Below, piece after piece: positions 26,615-35,021 of a stretch of DNA of 64,000 nucleotides (position 1 is its first letter; each line of letters starts with the position of its first letter). The notes beneath the pieces are model-generated. The model saw nothing but the letters and a program-made list of their open reading frames with translations, was not told the origin of the DNA and made no database searches. Source of the DNA: Desulfosporosinus fructosivorans. Lineage in GTDB: Bacteria > Bacillota > Desulfitobacteriia > Desulfitobacteriales > Desulfitobacteriaceae. The DNA is taken from NCBI RefSeq assembly GCF_004766045.1, contig NZ_SPQQ01000004.1, positions 62,001 to 126,000 on the forward strand. Direction: 5' to 3'. A program made the position numbers and the translations under genes.

Positions 26615-26858
26615 TACAATCACCTCTTGATAGTATCATATGCAATTTTAAGCTCAAAGACAATTTGTTCTGAATACTTTATATTCAGAACAATCTTTAT
26701 CAGCTGCCCCATGGCCTATAGCTATATTGCAACAAAAAAGAGAGAGCGCATCTCTCCATAAATTCTCGTCAATATCCTCTGCCTTAATTAGGCTTTGGAG
26801 CGAAGCAAATCCAATAATCTCTCCTCACTCCCCTTCTTCTCTATAAGGACTTTATTCC

Positions 26859-27755
26859 TTACTGCGTATCTCCGCCGGGGCGAGCTTGCCTGCTCCAGGT
26901 CTCGTCCTTAAGCCACACCTTCAAAAGATCGTAAACTTTATTCTTATAAGTGATATACGTCTCCTTATCATTGGGGGCGATTTGGAGCAGCTCATGCTTG
27001 ACTTCCTTAATGGTTTTATCCAGGTTTTCACAGAGGAAGGCGATATGGTTGGCCTTGACCTTGAGCGACGTATTAATGAAGTTCGCTTTCATCCTCTCAT
27101 AGCCCTTGGCGGATGAACTTTGTTGGAGCGACTCCAGCGAATCCTTCAGTTGCCTGGCCGTTTTATCGAGTTCCACTTTGGACGTCTTGACGTTCTCGAA
27201 TTGGACCTTCAGATTGGCAAGCTCCCTAGTCAGCTCGGTGATGATACCGCTTTGGTCTTCAACTGTTTTCTGGAGGTCCGCGTTCTCCTGCAGGGCCTGG
27301 TCTTTTTCTTGCCGGACCTGCGTCCGTTCATTGACCGCTTTCCTGAGTTCCTGATTAGTCATTCCCTCGATATCCATATCGATGATGAACTGTTCTCGAC
27401 CTTCTTCCGGGACTCCTAAGAGGATCACTGCCTGGGAGTATGTCAGATTGCGCACTGGTGCGTAATCTGAGTTGCTGTCGGAAGCATCAAGCAGTTTGCT
27501 CCCGTATTCTCTGAAGACCTTCATAAATCTGTCGGCCGTACTCTGAGAGTAACTGACCGACTCTTTCAGCCACTTGCCCCATTCTCCATACTTGAGCAGG
27601 GCCTTGGCTTCCGTCAGCCGCCTTCCGATCTCGACGGCGGCGGCAAGGTAGACCCTCTCAGCCTGGTATTTGATCATGTTAATTTCAGCCGCGATTACCT
27701 GCGTGGTGCGTCCGCTGATGACATCAGTTACTGTATTAGTTACTGTATCAGTCAT
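26859..27755 (-). CDS. DUF3102 family protein with coiled coil (298 aa)
   Basis: The N-terminal 120 residues match the DUF3102 pattern: EIGRRLTEAKALLKYGEWGK followed by FMKVFREYG and LTYSQAVILLGVPEE. Residues 130-220 are a long coiled coil (QEKDQALQENADLQKTVE), and the C-terminal part is helical. DUF3102 proteins occur on plasmids and integrative elements in Firmicutes, with no established role; DNA binding or segregation is a guess. The start at 27755 uses AAGGAGTG; a longer in-frame start at 27785 has none. Codon use is more GC-rich than neighbouring genes, suggesting transfer. Confidence 0.8.
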   Translation of the reverse strand: MTDTVTNTVTDVISGRTTQVIAAEINMIKYQAERVYLAAAVEIGRRLTEAKALLKYGEWGKWLKESVSYSQSTADRFMKVFREYGSKLLDASDSNSDYAPVRNLTYSQAVILLGVPEEGREQFIIDMDIEGMTNQELRKAVNERTQVRQEKDQALQENADLQKTVEDQSGIITELTRELANLKVQFENVKTSKVELDKTARQLKDSLESLQQSSSAKGYERMKANFINTSLKVKANHIAFLCENLDKTIKEVKHELLQIAPNDKETYITYKNKVYDLLKVWLKDETWSRQARPGGDTQ

Positions 27756-27847
27756 AATATCCACACTCCTTGGGGCTAATTTCACTCTTAGGATATGTGG
27801 CCAGGCTTAAGAGTGTGACAACCTCAGTCGTCAGGCTTTTTAATCTA

Positions 27848-27895
27848 GGAAAGTACCCCGCTGTTTGGTCGAAACAGCGGGGTACTTTCCTTTTT
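27848..27895 (+). terminator. Strong terminator facing the DUF3102 gene start
   Basis: Perfect 19-base arms beginning GGAAAGTACCCCGC with a 5-base loop, followed by CCTTTTT on the plus strand. No plus-strand gene lies upstream within 1 kb. It may block readthrough or be a leftover of an element edge. Confidence 0.75.
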
Positions 27896-28344
27896 AGAAT
27901 CTTTTTAATGCCTCCAAACCTGTAGCCTGAAGTTAATCGTTCTCATAGTATATTAAATTGTTTTATTCTGAAATTTCTTGATTTGTCTTCCTAGTACTAT
28001 AAATCTTCCTTAGCTCCTCAATATTACCCCAAGACATTTCTCTGCGGCCTTCCATTTGACCAAGTTTCGTTCATGCACAAAATTAGACTTGACAAATAAC
28101 CTAAAATAATAGGACATTTTAAAAATTTCCGAATCGCCTGTATACCAAGCAATTTGGCGATTTTCTACCCTTCTATCTCCTAAAGTCAGGAACTACGGTA
28201 ACAAGTAAAAAGTCCTTGGTCCAAAGTGCTTGCTTTGGATTTGACGTCTCCATAATCTAACACCTCTGTTCAGGCTCATAACATTATCATCTCTTTTCCT
28301 TGATCTGCGTGTGATTTCATTTTTTCTTCCTCAATTTGATGTCT
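27896..28344. other. Intergenic region with a small coding remnant
   Basis: On the reverse strand 27965-28070 reads LGQMEGRREMSWGNIEELRK then a stop, with no start; it looks like the 3' end of a lost gene. The rest has no recognisable feature. Confidence 0.3.
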
Positions 28345-29325
28345 TTATTCACGAACTGGTTTACCGTTTCTAAATTTCCTATTGGGGAAAGAAGCTCCAG
28401 CTATCTCATTTTCAGGTACAGCTTCTTCAATTTCCTTAATATCATCTTCCGTCAGACGAATATCAAGTGACTGCAAAGCCTCTTGAATATGCGCCGGTGA
28501 TAAGCTGCCAATGAGCGGAATAATGTCTTCCCCTTTTGATAACATCCATACAAACGCCAGTTGTGATACCGATATTTGTTTCTTGGCGGCAATCTCAGCC
28601 AGCCTTTTGGTCAAAGCAACATTTTTCACAATATTATCTTCAAAAAACAACGGAATAAAGCCACCTTTACTCTTTTGGATTCGCTCTTCTGTCCAATTGC
28701 CTGCAAGAAGCCCATGCGCCACAGCACCAAAAGCGACAACACCGATCCCAAGTTCCCGTGTAGTTGGCAAAATATCTTTTTCAATGCTTCTGTTAAAAAG
28801 TGAGTATTCGGATTCCACCAAGCTTATTGGATGCGTTGCATGTGCTCTTCTCAATATATCAGTATCAACCTGGCTGACGCCGACATGCTTTACATAGCCA
28901 GCTTTCACCAGATCGGAAATGGCACCGATGGTTTCTTCAACTGGTATCCCCAGATCAATTCTTCCCGGCAGATAAAGATCAATATAGTCGAGATTAAGTC
29001 TTTTGAGCGAATATGTGAGATAATTTTTCACATTATCGGGTGTAACATCCAATCCGTAAGATGAGCCGTTAGGCCCACACAAAATTCCAAACTTCAATGA
29101 TATAAAATATTTATCCCGGTTATACCCCTTCATCGCTTCAGCAATTAACATCTCGCTTCGGCCAGCGCCGTAAAAATCCGCTGTGTTGAAATGATTGATC
29201 CCGTTCTCTAATGCCGCATGAATTGCAGCGATGCCTTTCCCCTTATCAGTTTCATTGGCATTGGACATATGACCGCAGCCAAGTCCTATCCTGGATATAT
29301 CCAGTCCGTTTTTTTGATAATTCAT
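28345..29325 (-). CDS. Aldo/keto reductase
   Basis: A 326-residue NADPH-dependent aldo/keto reductase. The catalytic Asp50 and Tyr52 (NTADFYGAGRSE) and Lys78 (ISLKFG) are present; the position of the usual histidine reads LYLPGRIDL, so Gly replaces His, a variation seen in some members. The NADPH-binding IPLIGSLSPAHIQEAL segment is near residues 262-277. AGGAGG precedes the ATG. A MarR gene lies just upstream on the same strand with similar 14-base palindromes before each gene, so the two are probably co-regulated. Substrate: an aldehyde or ketone, not determinable. Confidence 0.92.
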   Translation of the reverse strand: MNYQKNGLDISRIGLGCGHMSNANETDKGKGIAAIHAALENGINHFNTADFYGAGRSEMLIAEAMKGYNRDKYFISLKFGILCGPNGSSYGLDVTPDNVKNYLTYSLKRLNLDYIDLYLPGRIDLGIPVEETIGAISDLVKAGYVKHVGVSQVDTDILRRAHATHPISLVESEYSLFNRSIEKDILPTTRELGIGVVAFGAVAHGLLAGNWTEERIQKSKGGFIPLFFEDNIVKNVALTKRLAEIAAKKQISVSQLAFVWMLSKGEDIIPLIGSLSPAHIQEALQSLDIRLTEDDIKEIEEAVPENEIAGASFPNRKFRNGKPVRE

Positions 29326-29392
29326 AATGATAACCTCCTAAATTTTTCCAATGTTTCATTTTTATTAGTTTGTGTATAATGCTGCGTTTACA

Positions 29393-29406
29393 TGTAGCCG
29401 TCTACT
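29393..29406. promoter_or_regulatory. Second MarR-type operator, upstream of the aldo/keto reductase
   Basis: TGTAGCCGTCTACT matches the MarR-gene palindrome at 29920 in 11 of 14 positions. It lies about 70 bases before the reductase start codon, in the gap with the MarR gene. Confidence 0.5.
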
Positions 29407-29442
29407 TTTTTGTTTAAAAAAATACTCGATTACATAGCAAAA

Positions 29443-29901
29443 TCATGGCTTTGACAATTGCTTGTCCACGTTTTCAAAAGCACGGGTCAGCAGAGATACA
29501 AACATTGCTTTTTCGGCAGCTGACATACCTTCCGTTACCAATTCCTCAGATTTTGATAACGCAGAACTCTTATCATTGATGAAATGCTTGGCTTTGGCTG
29601 TTACATCAATACTTAGGTTACGTCCGTCGGAAGGGTTGTTATTGCGCGATATAAATCCGCCTTTCTCCAGACCGTTCAATAAGTTTGTTACAGACGGACC
29701 ACTTAAAGCCATTGTTTTCTCAAGAAACTTTCGGTTTATTTCAATATTTTCCTCTATTGACTGATTAATATGCCACAGAAGAATCGCTTGAGAGGTATTC
29801 AAGCCATAATCCAGCAGCAGCTGGTCGGTTATTTCCCGAATCTTTTGCGCAATAAGCTTAATATATAGACTATATGGATATTTGTCGAAAACACTTTGCA
29901 T
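29443..29901 (-). CDS. MarR family transcriptional regulator
   Basis: A 152-residue winged-helix regulator: helix bundle at both ends and the DNA-binding region at residues 50-100 (EKTMALSGPSVTNLLNGLEK, then GFISRNNNPSDGRNLSIDVT with the Asp-Gly-Arg wing). AAGGAG precedes the ATG. It shares strand with the reductase gene 117 bases downstream. The palindromes at 29920 and 29393 suggest that it represses itself and the reductase, releasing both when an electrophile or phenolic ligand binds; the ligand is not known. Confidence 0.92.
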   Translation of the reverse strand: MQSVFDKYPYSLYIKLIAQKIREITDQLLLDYGLNTSQAILLWHINQSIEENIEINRKFLEKTMALSGPSVTNLLNGLEKGGFISRNNNPSDGRNLSIDVTAKAKHFINDKSSALSKSEELVTEGMSAAEKAMFVSLLTRAFENVDKQLSKP

Positions 29902-29919
29902 AGATATCTCCTTATATTG

Positions 29920-29933
29920 TGTAGATGTCTACA
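29920..29933. promoter_or_regulatory. MarR-type operator upstream of the MarR gene
   Basis: TGTAGATGTCTACA is a 14-base palindrome (6-base arms, TG centre) 18 bases before the MarR start, within an AT-rich promoter-like stretch. Confidence 0.6.
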
Positions 29934-30185
29934 TTATATATTGAGTTTCTATTTTAGTCAATACGTAAGACAACTTTTAGTAATTTGTCAACCACCCCTT
30001 GACCTTGGTGAGCAATGCTTCCCGCAACTCAGGGCAGTCGTCTCCGGGAAGCGCTTGGTCTATGGTACATATCCAGTTTGACACAACTGTGCATAGACCT
30101 CTTTAGAATAAGAATATTCATTTGAATATTCATTTACTATCGAGTTTGCGTGCTATTGCTATTTCCCACATCGCAGGTAGGACTG
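29934..30185. other. Intergenic region with a GC-rich coding remnant
   Basis: On the reverse strand a frame ending TAA at 29977 reads TIDQALPGDDCPELREALLT over about 38 codons. The composition is coding-like and richer in GC than its surroundings, but there is no start. It is the 3' end of an unidentified gene. Confidence 0.35.
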
Positions 30186-31061
30186 TTATTTGTCCATGCT
30201 CATGATTAATTCATTAGCAATGTTTGGGCTATCCAGTCGCATGATACTTTCTTCAGCACTTCCAAAACTTAAAAGATTGATACTCCCATACCATACGATT
30301 CGTTGGTCAATGACGGCATATTTTTGGTGTATATTCGATTTGAAAATTAAACTTACTCCAGCAGCGAGTTTTCTTGCTAAAGTTGCGACAATGGGGCTTT
30401 CAAAGAAAATCCAAGCATGGGCTCCATTTCCTGACCGCGAGCGTTCAATGGCTATAGGAAAATCAAATTCTGAACAGACTTCTCTAAGCTGCAAAATATC
30501 CTTCTGCCACTCTCCATCATCAAAGTCAATTGCTAAAAAGTAACACGTATCATCAAGACACAGAGGATATATTCCCGCAACTAAATTACCACGACCTCGC
30601 AGATGATCGTCAATAGCCTTTTCATCCAAACGAGCATAGGCCTTATTGGAGCAAGCAGTACATTTTACCTTTGGCTTTCTGCATAGTTCAGATTTCCATT
30701 CATTCAAGCAGCACTGCGAATATCCATTAGTCCCCTTCTTTTTGTTTTCCCACCGTTTGGCATAAACATCATCCCGTCCTTTAAATAGTGACATAAATAG
30801 CTGGATTTTGTCCTCGGGGTCTGACATGCTGTTTATGTTAGATTGCAAAGGTTTGCCAACTGATCCATGATTAGATACTTCTGAAAATGTATTAGGGGTC
30901 GGGAATAGACTATCCAGAGAAACATCATCTGAACTCCCATAAGGAATAGCCCGATGTTCAGAAACACCGAGCTTAGTATTTAAACTTTTTATTTCTTCTT
31001 TTAGGATACCGTTTTCGAGCAACACTGCTTGATACTTTTCAAGCAGTTCTTCAAAGGTCAT
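30186..31061 (-). CDS. TOTE-type primase domain joined to a PLD-nuclease C-terminus (internally deleted?)
   Basis: Residues 1-30 form a coiled coil (LLEKYQAVLLENGILKEEIK). Residues 85-235 match the archaeo-eukaryotic primase domain of TOTE conflict systems: LFKGRDDVYAKRW, CLNEWKSELCRKP, KCTACSNKAY, AIDFDDGEWQKD and IERSRSGNGAHAWIFF. It then switches to HQKYAVIDQRIVWYGSINLL, the second HKD half of a phospholipase D-like nuclease domain. Full TOTE proteins carry a helicase in addition; here it is absent and the join at about residue 238 is abrupt, so an internal in-frame deletion is likely. The TOTE systems are thought to act against invading DNA. Whether this short form works is doubtful. Confidence 0.75.
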   Translation of the reverse strand: MTFEELLEKYQAVLLENGILKEEIKSLNTKLGVSEHRAIPYGSSDDVSLDSLFPTPNTFSEVSNHGSVGKPLQSNINSMSDPEDKIQLFMSLFKGRDDVYAKRWENKKKGTNGYSQCCLNEWKSELCRKPKVKCTACSNKAYARLDEKAIDDHLRGRGNLVAGIYPLCLDDTCYFLAIDFDDGEWQKDILQLREVCSEFDFPIAIERSRSGNGAHAWIFFESPIVATLARKLAAGVSLIFKSNIHQKYAVIDQRIVWYGSINLLSFGSAEESIMRLDSPNIANELIMSMDK

Positions 31062-31086
31062 ATTGCCACCCTTTTATTACCTTAAC

Positions 31087-31737
31087 CTACTCTATTATGC
31101 CCGACTCTCCTCTTTTTAAGGCGTCCTTGACAATCTTAACTAAATACTGCGGTTTCGATTTATCTCCAAGACCTTTAAACACAGCTGAAGCAGCAACTAA
31201 AGCGCTTCTCACGTAGGCACTATTCTGTTCAAATAATTCTGTATCTAACTTGAAGCCTTTTCTTTCTGTATACTGGCAGATAAACGTCACGATTGTTCTT
31301 GTATTGCCCTCACGAAAAATATGTACTTTCCATAATTCAGCCATGTATTTTGACAGAGATTCTGCTTTTTCATCAAGCGAAAACCTTTCCCAATCTACCT
31401 CTTCCATCTTTGACAGTACGCAAGAGGTCACAAATTTTATATCCTGGAAATCCGAATACTCTATAGAAATTCCACCTAAAACCGGCTCTGATTTTTCAAT
31501 ATTTATGATTCTTGGCTGGCCTGCCCAATCATATAAATCCTGAAAAATATAGCCGTGCATACGGCACAAATGATCAAAATCAAAATTGCCTTTAATGGGA
31601 TTCTCCATTATTTCCTTTAGCCTTGTGCTTGTATATTCTGCTTCTATGGTATTTAGCTTTTCATTGTCAAGCACTCTGAGTTTATTTTTCAAAACCTCGG
31701 TGTTCGGGTAAAGGTATGGGTCACGCATCATCACCAT
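31087..31737 (-). CDS. Fic family toxin (AMPylator), intact
   Basis: A 216-residue Fic protein. The catalytic motif HIFREGNTRT (residues 139-148) has the essential His and the GN(T)R nucleotide-binding loop; upstream RMHGYIFQDLYDWAGQPR and RIINIEKSEPVLGG are typical. Fic toxins transfer AMP from ATP to a hydroxyl of target proteins such as gyrase and topoisomerase IV. The gene overlaps its antitoxin gene by 17 bases. Several nearby ATGs could start it; the one at 31737 is best placed behind GAGGAAAGGA. It is about 27 bases upstream of the primase gene on the same strand. Confidence 0.9.
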   Translation of the reverse strand: MVMMRDPYLYPNTEVLKNKLRVLDNEKLNTIEAEYTSTRLKEIMENPIKGNFDFDHLCRMHGYIFQDLYDWAGQPRIINIEKSEPVLGGISIEYSDFQDIKFVTSCVLSKMEEVDWERFSLDEKAESLSKYMAELWKVHIFREGNTRTIVTFICQYTERKGFKLDTELFEQNSAYVRSALVAASAVFKGLGDKSKPQYLVKIVKDALKRGESGIIE

Positions 31738-31912
31738 TCCTTTCCTCTTTCATTTTGTATCTCTCATTCAAGGTTTTGATTATATCGTTTGTTGTGATTT
31801 CACCCCTCTTTTCTTTCTCTACAAGTTTTAAAAATTCCGGTGAAGGCTCTAATCCATCAACCTTAATAATCCCTAATGCGTAATCCCACGCCTTGTCTTT
31901 TTGTGTGCTCAT
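31721..31912 (-). CDS. VbhA-like antitoxin of the intact Fic toxin
   Basis: A 63-residue protein with GLEPSPEFLKLVEKEKRGEI followed by TTNDIIKTLNERY, the typical shape of class I Fic antitoxins. The true start is ATG 31912: an upstream ATG at 31927 is part of the ATGGAGGG ribosome site. It overlaps the toxin and is 15 bases after the RHH-like gene, so three genes form one operon behind the promoter at 32307. Confidence 0.75.
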   Translation of the reverse strand: MSTQKDKAWDYALGIIKVDGLEPSPEFLKLVEKEKRGEITTNDIIKTLNERYKMKEERNGDDA

Positions 31913-31927
31913 ATGCTTACCCTCCAT

Positions 31928-32203
31928 TTATATCTTTTCTAATATATCAGCCAAGTACAGCTTCAACGCTTCCCTTACAACGCCGCTTTTGTCAAGATCA
32001 CCTTCGGCCGTTTTAATCGTAATTGCCTTTTGCAATTTATCTGTTAAATAGTAAGAACGCTGTATCAATTTATCAGTTTGTTCAGAGTTGCTCTGAACGG
32101 CCTTTTGCGGTTGTTCTGTCTTCTCCGTGCTATCATCATTCACTTTTGTTTTTACAGTGCTTTTTCTTCTAACTACAGCTTCTCTTTCCTCTAACTTGCT
32201 CAT
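31928..32203 (-). CDS. Ribbon-helix-helix-like small protein, operon leader (91 aa)
   Basis: An N-terminal basic, disordered stretch (SKLEEREAVVRRKSTVKTKV) is followed by a C-terminal segment that fits a ribbon-helix-helix DNA-binding fold: YYLTDKLQKAITIKTAEGD and KSGVVREALKLYL. Start at ATG 32203; a TTG at 32224 is possible. Autoregulation is likely, because a perfect inverted repeat covers the -35 box of the promoter upstream. Similar small proteins occur with plasmid partition and toxin-antitoxin loci. Function inferred. Confidence 0.6.
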   Translation of the reverse strand: MSKLEEREAVVRRKSTVKTKVNDDSTEKTEQPQKAVQSNSEQTDKLIQRSYYLTDKLQKAITIKTAEGDLDKSGVVREALKLYLADILEKI

Positions 32204-32306
32204 TGGAATACCAATTCCTTTCAAAATTGCCGTGGAAATATATTCATAGAAAAAACAACAATCCCCTTACTTTGAGCTACAGGTAGTTGTTGATGCTACC
32301 ATAATA

Positions 32307-32341
32307 AGTATAGCTCAATAGTACTTTAGTGTCAAAGTACT
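32307..32341 (-). promoter_or_regulatory. Promoter with operator for the RHH-antitoxin-Fic operon
   Basis: On the reverse strand TTGACA (32335-32330) and TATACT (32312-32307) are 17 bases apart, a near-consensus sigma-A promoter. The perfect repeat AGTACTTT...AAAGTACT (32320-32341) covers the -35 box, so a bound repressor would block the polymerase. Confidence 0.75.
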
Positions 32342-32675
32342 AAGCAAAAGTCGTGTACGTAAATTGATTCCTATTTGCTAAATTCGCAAAATATCAAAAC
32401 TTTAAATCCACTTTTAATATCGATCTAACCGTAGATCATAACTCTCACCAAATTCTTATGTATCGTAGTCCCATGTTTTCTTACAAGAATCACGTTATGT
32501 CTGAATTGCCCGCAGGAGTTGAAAATCGACACCTATATATGCTTTCATAAAAATCCCTTTTGGGCGAGGTATCTTCTTGCCATTACTCACTACCAACGCG
32601 TAAACTTCCTCTCTCTGCGCTTAATCTTCTGCAATGGGTTACTACCCAATTATCATCACTAATATTGTGAACCCC
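32342..32675. other. Intergenic region, nothing identified
   Basis: AT-rich spacer of 330 bases between genes on the same strand. No hairpin with T-run, repeat or coding remnant that I trust. Confidence 0.4.
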
Positions 32676-33605
32676 TTACGTGGCGTTATCACTTTCCGCT
32701 TCATTAAATTGAACAAAAAACGCTTCTTTAGCGCATTCTATAAACGAGATAGTTAATAACCATACCTCACTAAATTCAACGTCCTGCCAATGGTGGATTT
32801 CACCAAATATCTTAATTAAAGTTTGAAGCAGGTACCATAGATTAAAATTCAAAGAATCCAAGGTTTTCCTACATCCCTCATTAAGATCCCCAGAGAAATT
32901 TGGTACAAAACATGCTTCTTTAGGCTTATACGCCGTTGCCATGCTCTCATAAAAACGATGATGAGAAAAATTAGACTCGTTTCGATATGAGGTATCACGA
33001 ATTTCATTCAATTCCTTCGTTAAATCGAACGGAAAATCTAGTACCCCTTCTAATTTTCTTATGCTTTTCTTTAGTTTTACCGGACGAAAATGTTTATACC
33101 ATAGCTCTTCAGTATTCTTCGAGCCCCTTAGCTTACAATATTGCTCCATTTTTTCTCGTTCGGAACAAAGAGTAAGTGTTAACCAACACAACTCTTGCAA
33201 AGATTTCAATAGTGTATGAGCAGGCGTACCTAATCCGGCTTCAATTAGTTTGACAATTGATATCGAATAGTTACATGCTTGAATAAGTAAATTGGCAATA
33301 ACCGAGGTCGGCTCTATTCCCTGGATACTCCATTGAATGATTCTGTTGTTCTCTATAGAATCTTTTACAGCTGTACTCATCATCATCAAGCTTATAATAT
33401 TTAGTTGTGCTAAACTATGCTCCTTTCCAACAATACCCTTTGATCTTTTTTTATCCTTGTACATGTCGGCTTGTATTGATGCCCATGTTTGTTCTAAATC
33501 CCGCAATGTTAATTTAAGATTCGGCAGCTCTTCTTTGCGCCTAGCAAACTTTCTCATTCTGTTTAACGTATTAGCAACAGAATTACGAATCTCACGGTTA
33601 AACAC
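32676..33605 (-). CDS. Helical protein of unknown function, DUF5677-like (309 aa)
   Basis: A mainly alpha-helical soluble protein. The central part (CNYSISIVKLIEAGLGTPAH, then LLKSLQELCWLTLTL) resembles the DUF5677 family, where a Lys/Ile-rich helix precedes a GL..PAH...R.L.E motif. Such proteins are found near defence islands and mobile elements, consistent with the integrase remnant next to it. GTG start; AGAGGTGA is 12 bases upstream, somewhat far. No catalytic motif is obvious. The family call is tentative. Confidence 0.65.
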   Translation of the reverse strand: MFNREIRNSVANTLNRMRKFARRKEELPNLKLTLRDLEQTWASIQADMYKDKKRSKGIVGKEHSLAQLNIISLMMMSTAVKDSIENNRIIQWSIQGIEPTSVIANLLIQACNYSISIVKLIEAGLGTPAHTLLKSLQELCWLTLTLCSEREKMEQYCKLRGSKNTEELWYKHFRPVKLKKSIRKLEGVLDFPFDLTKELNEIRDTSYRNESNFSHHRFYESMATAYKPKEACFVPNFSGDLNEGCRKTLDSLNFNLWYLLQTLIKIFGEIHHWQDVEFSEVWLLTISFIECAKEAFFVQFNEAESDNAT

Positions 33606-34138
33606 TCTTATTAATCACCTCTTAGAACGATGTCATACAAAGTCCGGGGGGGTGCGACGAGCATAATATTGCATAGATTGTCTAACTGTTCAAATAAACC
33701 ATCATTATCATTTACATATGTTGTGAACTGAAATAACTTAAATGCTGAAGCAATCTGAGACAACGCATGATTATAATTATAATCTTTACTATTTTCAACG
33801 GTTAAAAAATTAACCCCAAATAAATTACGTGCAATACTATTCTATAATCGTTAATTACAACTCAGATAAGAAGCCGGAACAAAAACTTCCTTCTATTCGC
33901 TTTCATGATCTTCGCCACCCGTATGTCAAGTACACACCGAAAAATAATTTTGGATATTTTATCAGTTCCTGCTAATGATCAGGTCTTTTTTTATTGTTCT
34001 TTGAGGGTTAAAAGGTATAATTATTATATAGAGACTATACTCACAATTATATGGATAATATTAAAGTGCTGATCCGTATTTTTTAATTCTGCAAAATAAA
34101 AATATGACAATACAGCATATTTCCCAGGAATATGCAGC
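33606..34138. other. Remnant-bearing gap
   Basis: About 530 bases. Besides the integrase fragment at 33844-33933 there is no convincing gene. The seven-G run at 33645-33652 is unusual for this AT-rich DNA. Confidence 0.35.
33844..33933 (+). pseudogene. Tyrosine recombinase (phage integrase) fragment
   Basis: About 30 codons read PSIRFHDLRHPYVKYT, matching the box around the conserved HxLRH of tyrosine recombinases (usually IRFHDLRHTYAT). The flanking frame has no other match and stops shortly after. It marks the decayed end of an integrative element in this accessory region. Confidence 0.65.
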
Positions 34139-34987
34139 ATGGAGTACCTTATGATTTCAAAAAAAAATATACAAACCTTTTACGAAAAATATCGCATTTT
34201 AATAAAGGAAGATGATTATGTTTATCTCCTGCCTCATCCATCTTTAAAGAACTGGATTTCAAATTATACCATTACCTTCCCGATCGTAGGTATGATGTCC
34301 AATGAATATACCATTATGCCGCACGGAAGTGCCACGTTGGTACTGTCAAGTGATGGGAATAAGACTTATTGCACCCTGTTTGGCCCAATGACAAAGCCCG
34401 TCTGTGTGGGTAGTGAGGCCAATCAATTTCAACTATTATTTATCGTGGAATTTCAACCGGCAGGGTATTATGCATTCAGCGGAATGCCTCAGAAGGAACT
34501 GACTAATTGCATATACTCTTTTGAAAATATAAATCCTGCAATGAATAGGCTAATGGCACAGCATTTGGAAAATTCTCCGGATATACGCAGCTTTGTTGGT
34601 GAAATTGATAAGCTGTTTCTCGCACACTTGAAAACGATTTTGTACCGGCCTGAATTTTCTGTGGCAAATCAAATAATACTCTACAGCGGGGGCCAAACAT
34701 CCGTCAAAGAATTATCCCACAACGTGTTTTACAGCGAGCGGCATTTGGGACGGATCTTTGAAGAATACTTAGGGGTAAGTATTAAGTCCTTTTCCCGTTT
34801 GGTTCGTATCAACAAGGCAATCCGGCTTCTGAGGCAGCCTCAGTACAGCATCACTCAAGCCTATCTTCAGACCGGATTTTATGATATGCCGCACTTTATC
34901 CATGAGTTCAAATCTATATGCGGGATTACCCCACAGAAATACCAGGATAATATGTCCGATTTTTACAGCGAGATTGCTAAATTCTGA
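34139..34987 (+). CDS. AraC family regulator
   Basis: A 282-residue regulator. The N-terminal domain opens VYLLPHPSLKNWISNYTITF and contains GSATLVLSSDG and LFGPMTKPV, the beta-barrel type sensor often joined to AraC-type HTH. The C-terminal two-HTH domain is at about residues 185-275: SVKELSHNVFYSERHLGRIF and TQAYLQTGFYDMPHFIHEFK, then GITPQKYQ. Either ATG 34139 or ATG 34151 may be used; GGAG lies close to the second. It is followed 34 bases later by a VOC protein on the same strand, probably its partner or target. Confidence 0.9.
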   Translation: MEYLMISKKNIQTFYEKYRILIKEDDYVYLLPHPSLKNWISNYTITFPIVGMMSNEYTIMPHGSATLVLSSDGNKTYCTLFGPMTKPVCVGSEANQFQLLFIVEFQPAGYYAFSGMPQKELTNCIYSFENINPAMNRLMAQHLENSPDIRSFVGEIDKLFLAHLKTILYRPEFSVANQIILYSGGQTSVKELSHNVFYSERHLGRIFEEYLGVSIKSFSRLVRINKAIRLLRQPQYSITQAYLQTGFYDMPHFIHEFKSICGITPQKYQDNMSDFYSEIAKF

Positions 34988-35021
34988 GGTACAATAAAGG
35001 AAAACCCAAAGGAGTGATTAT

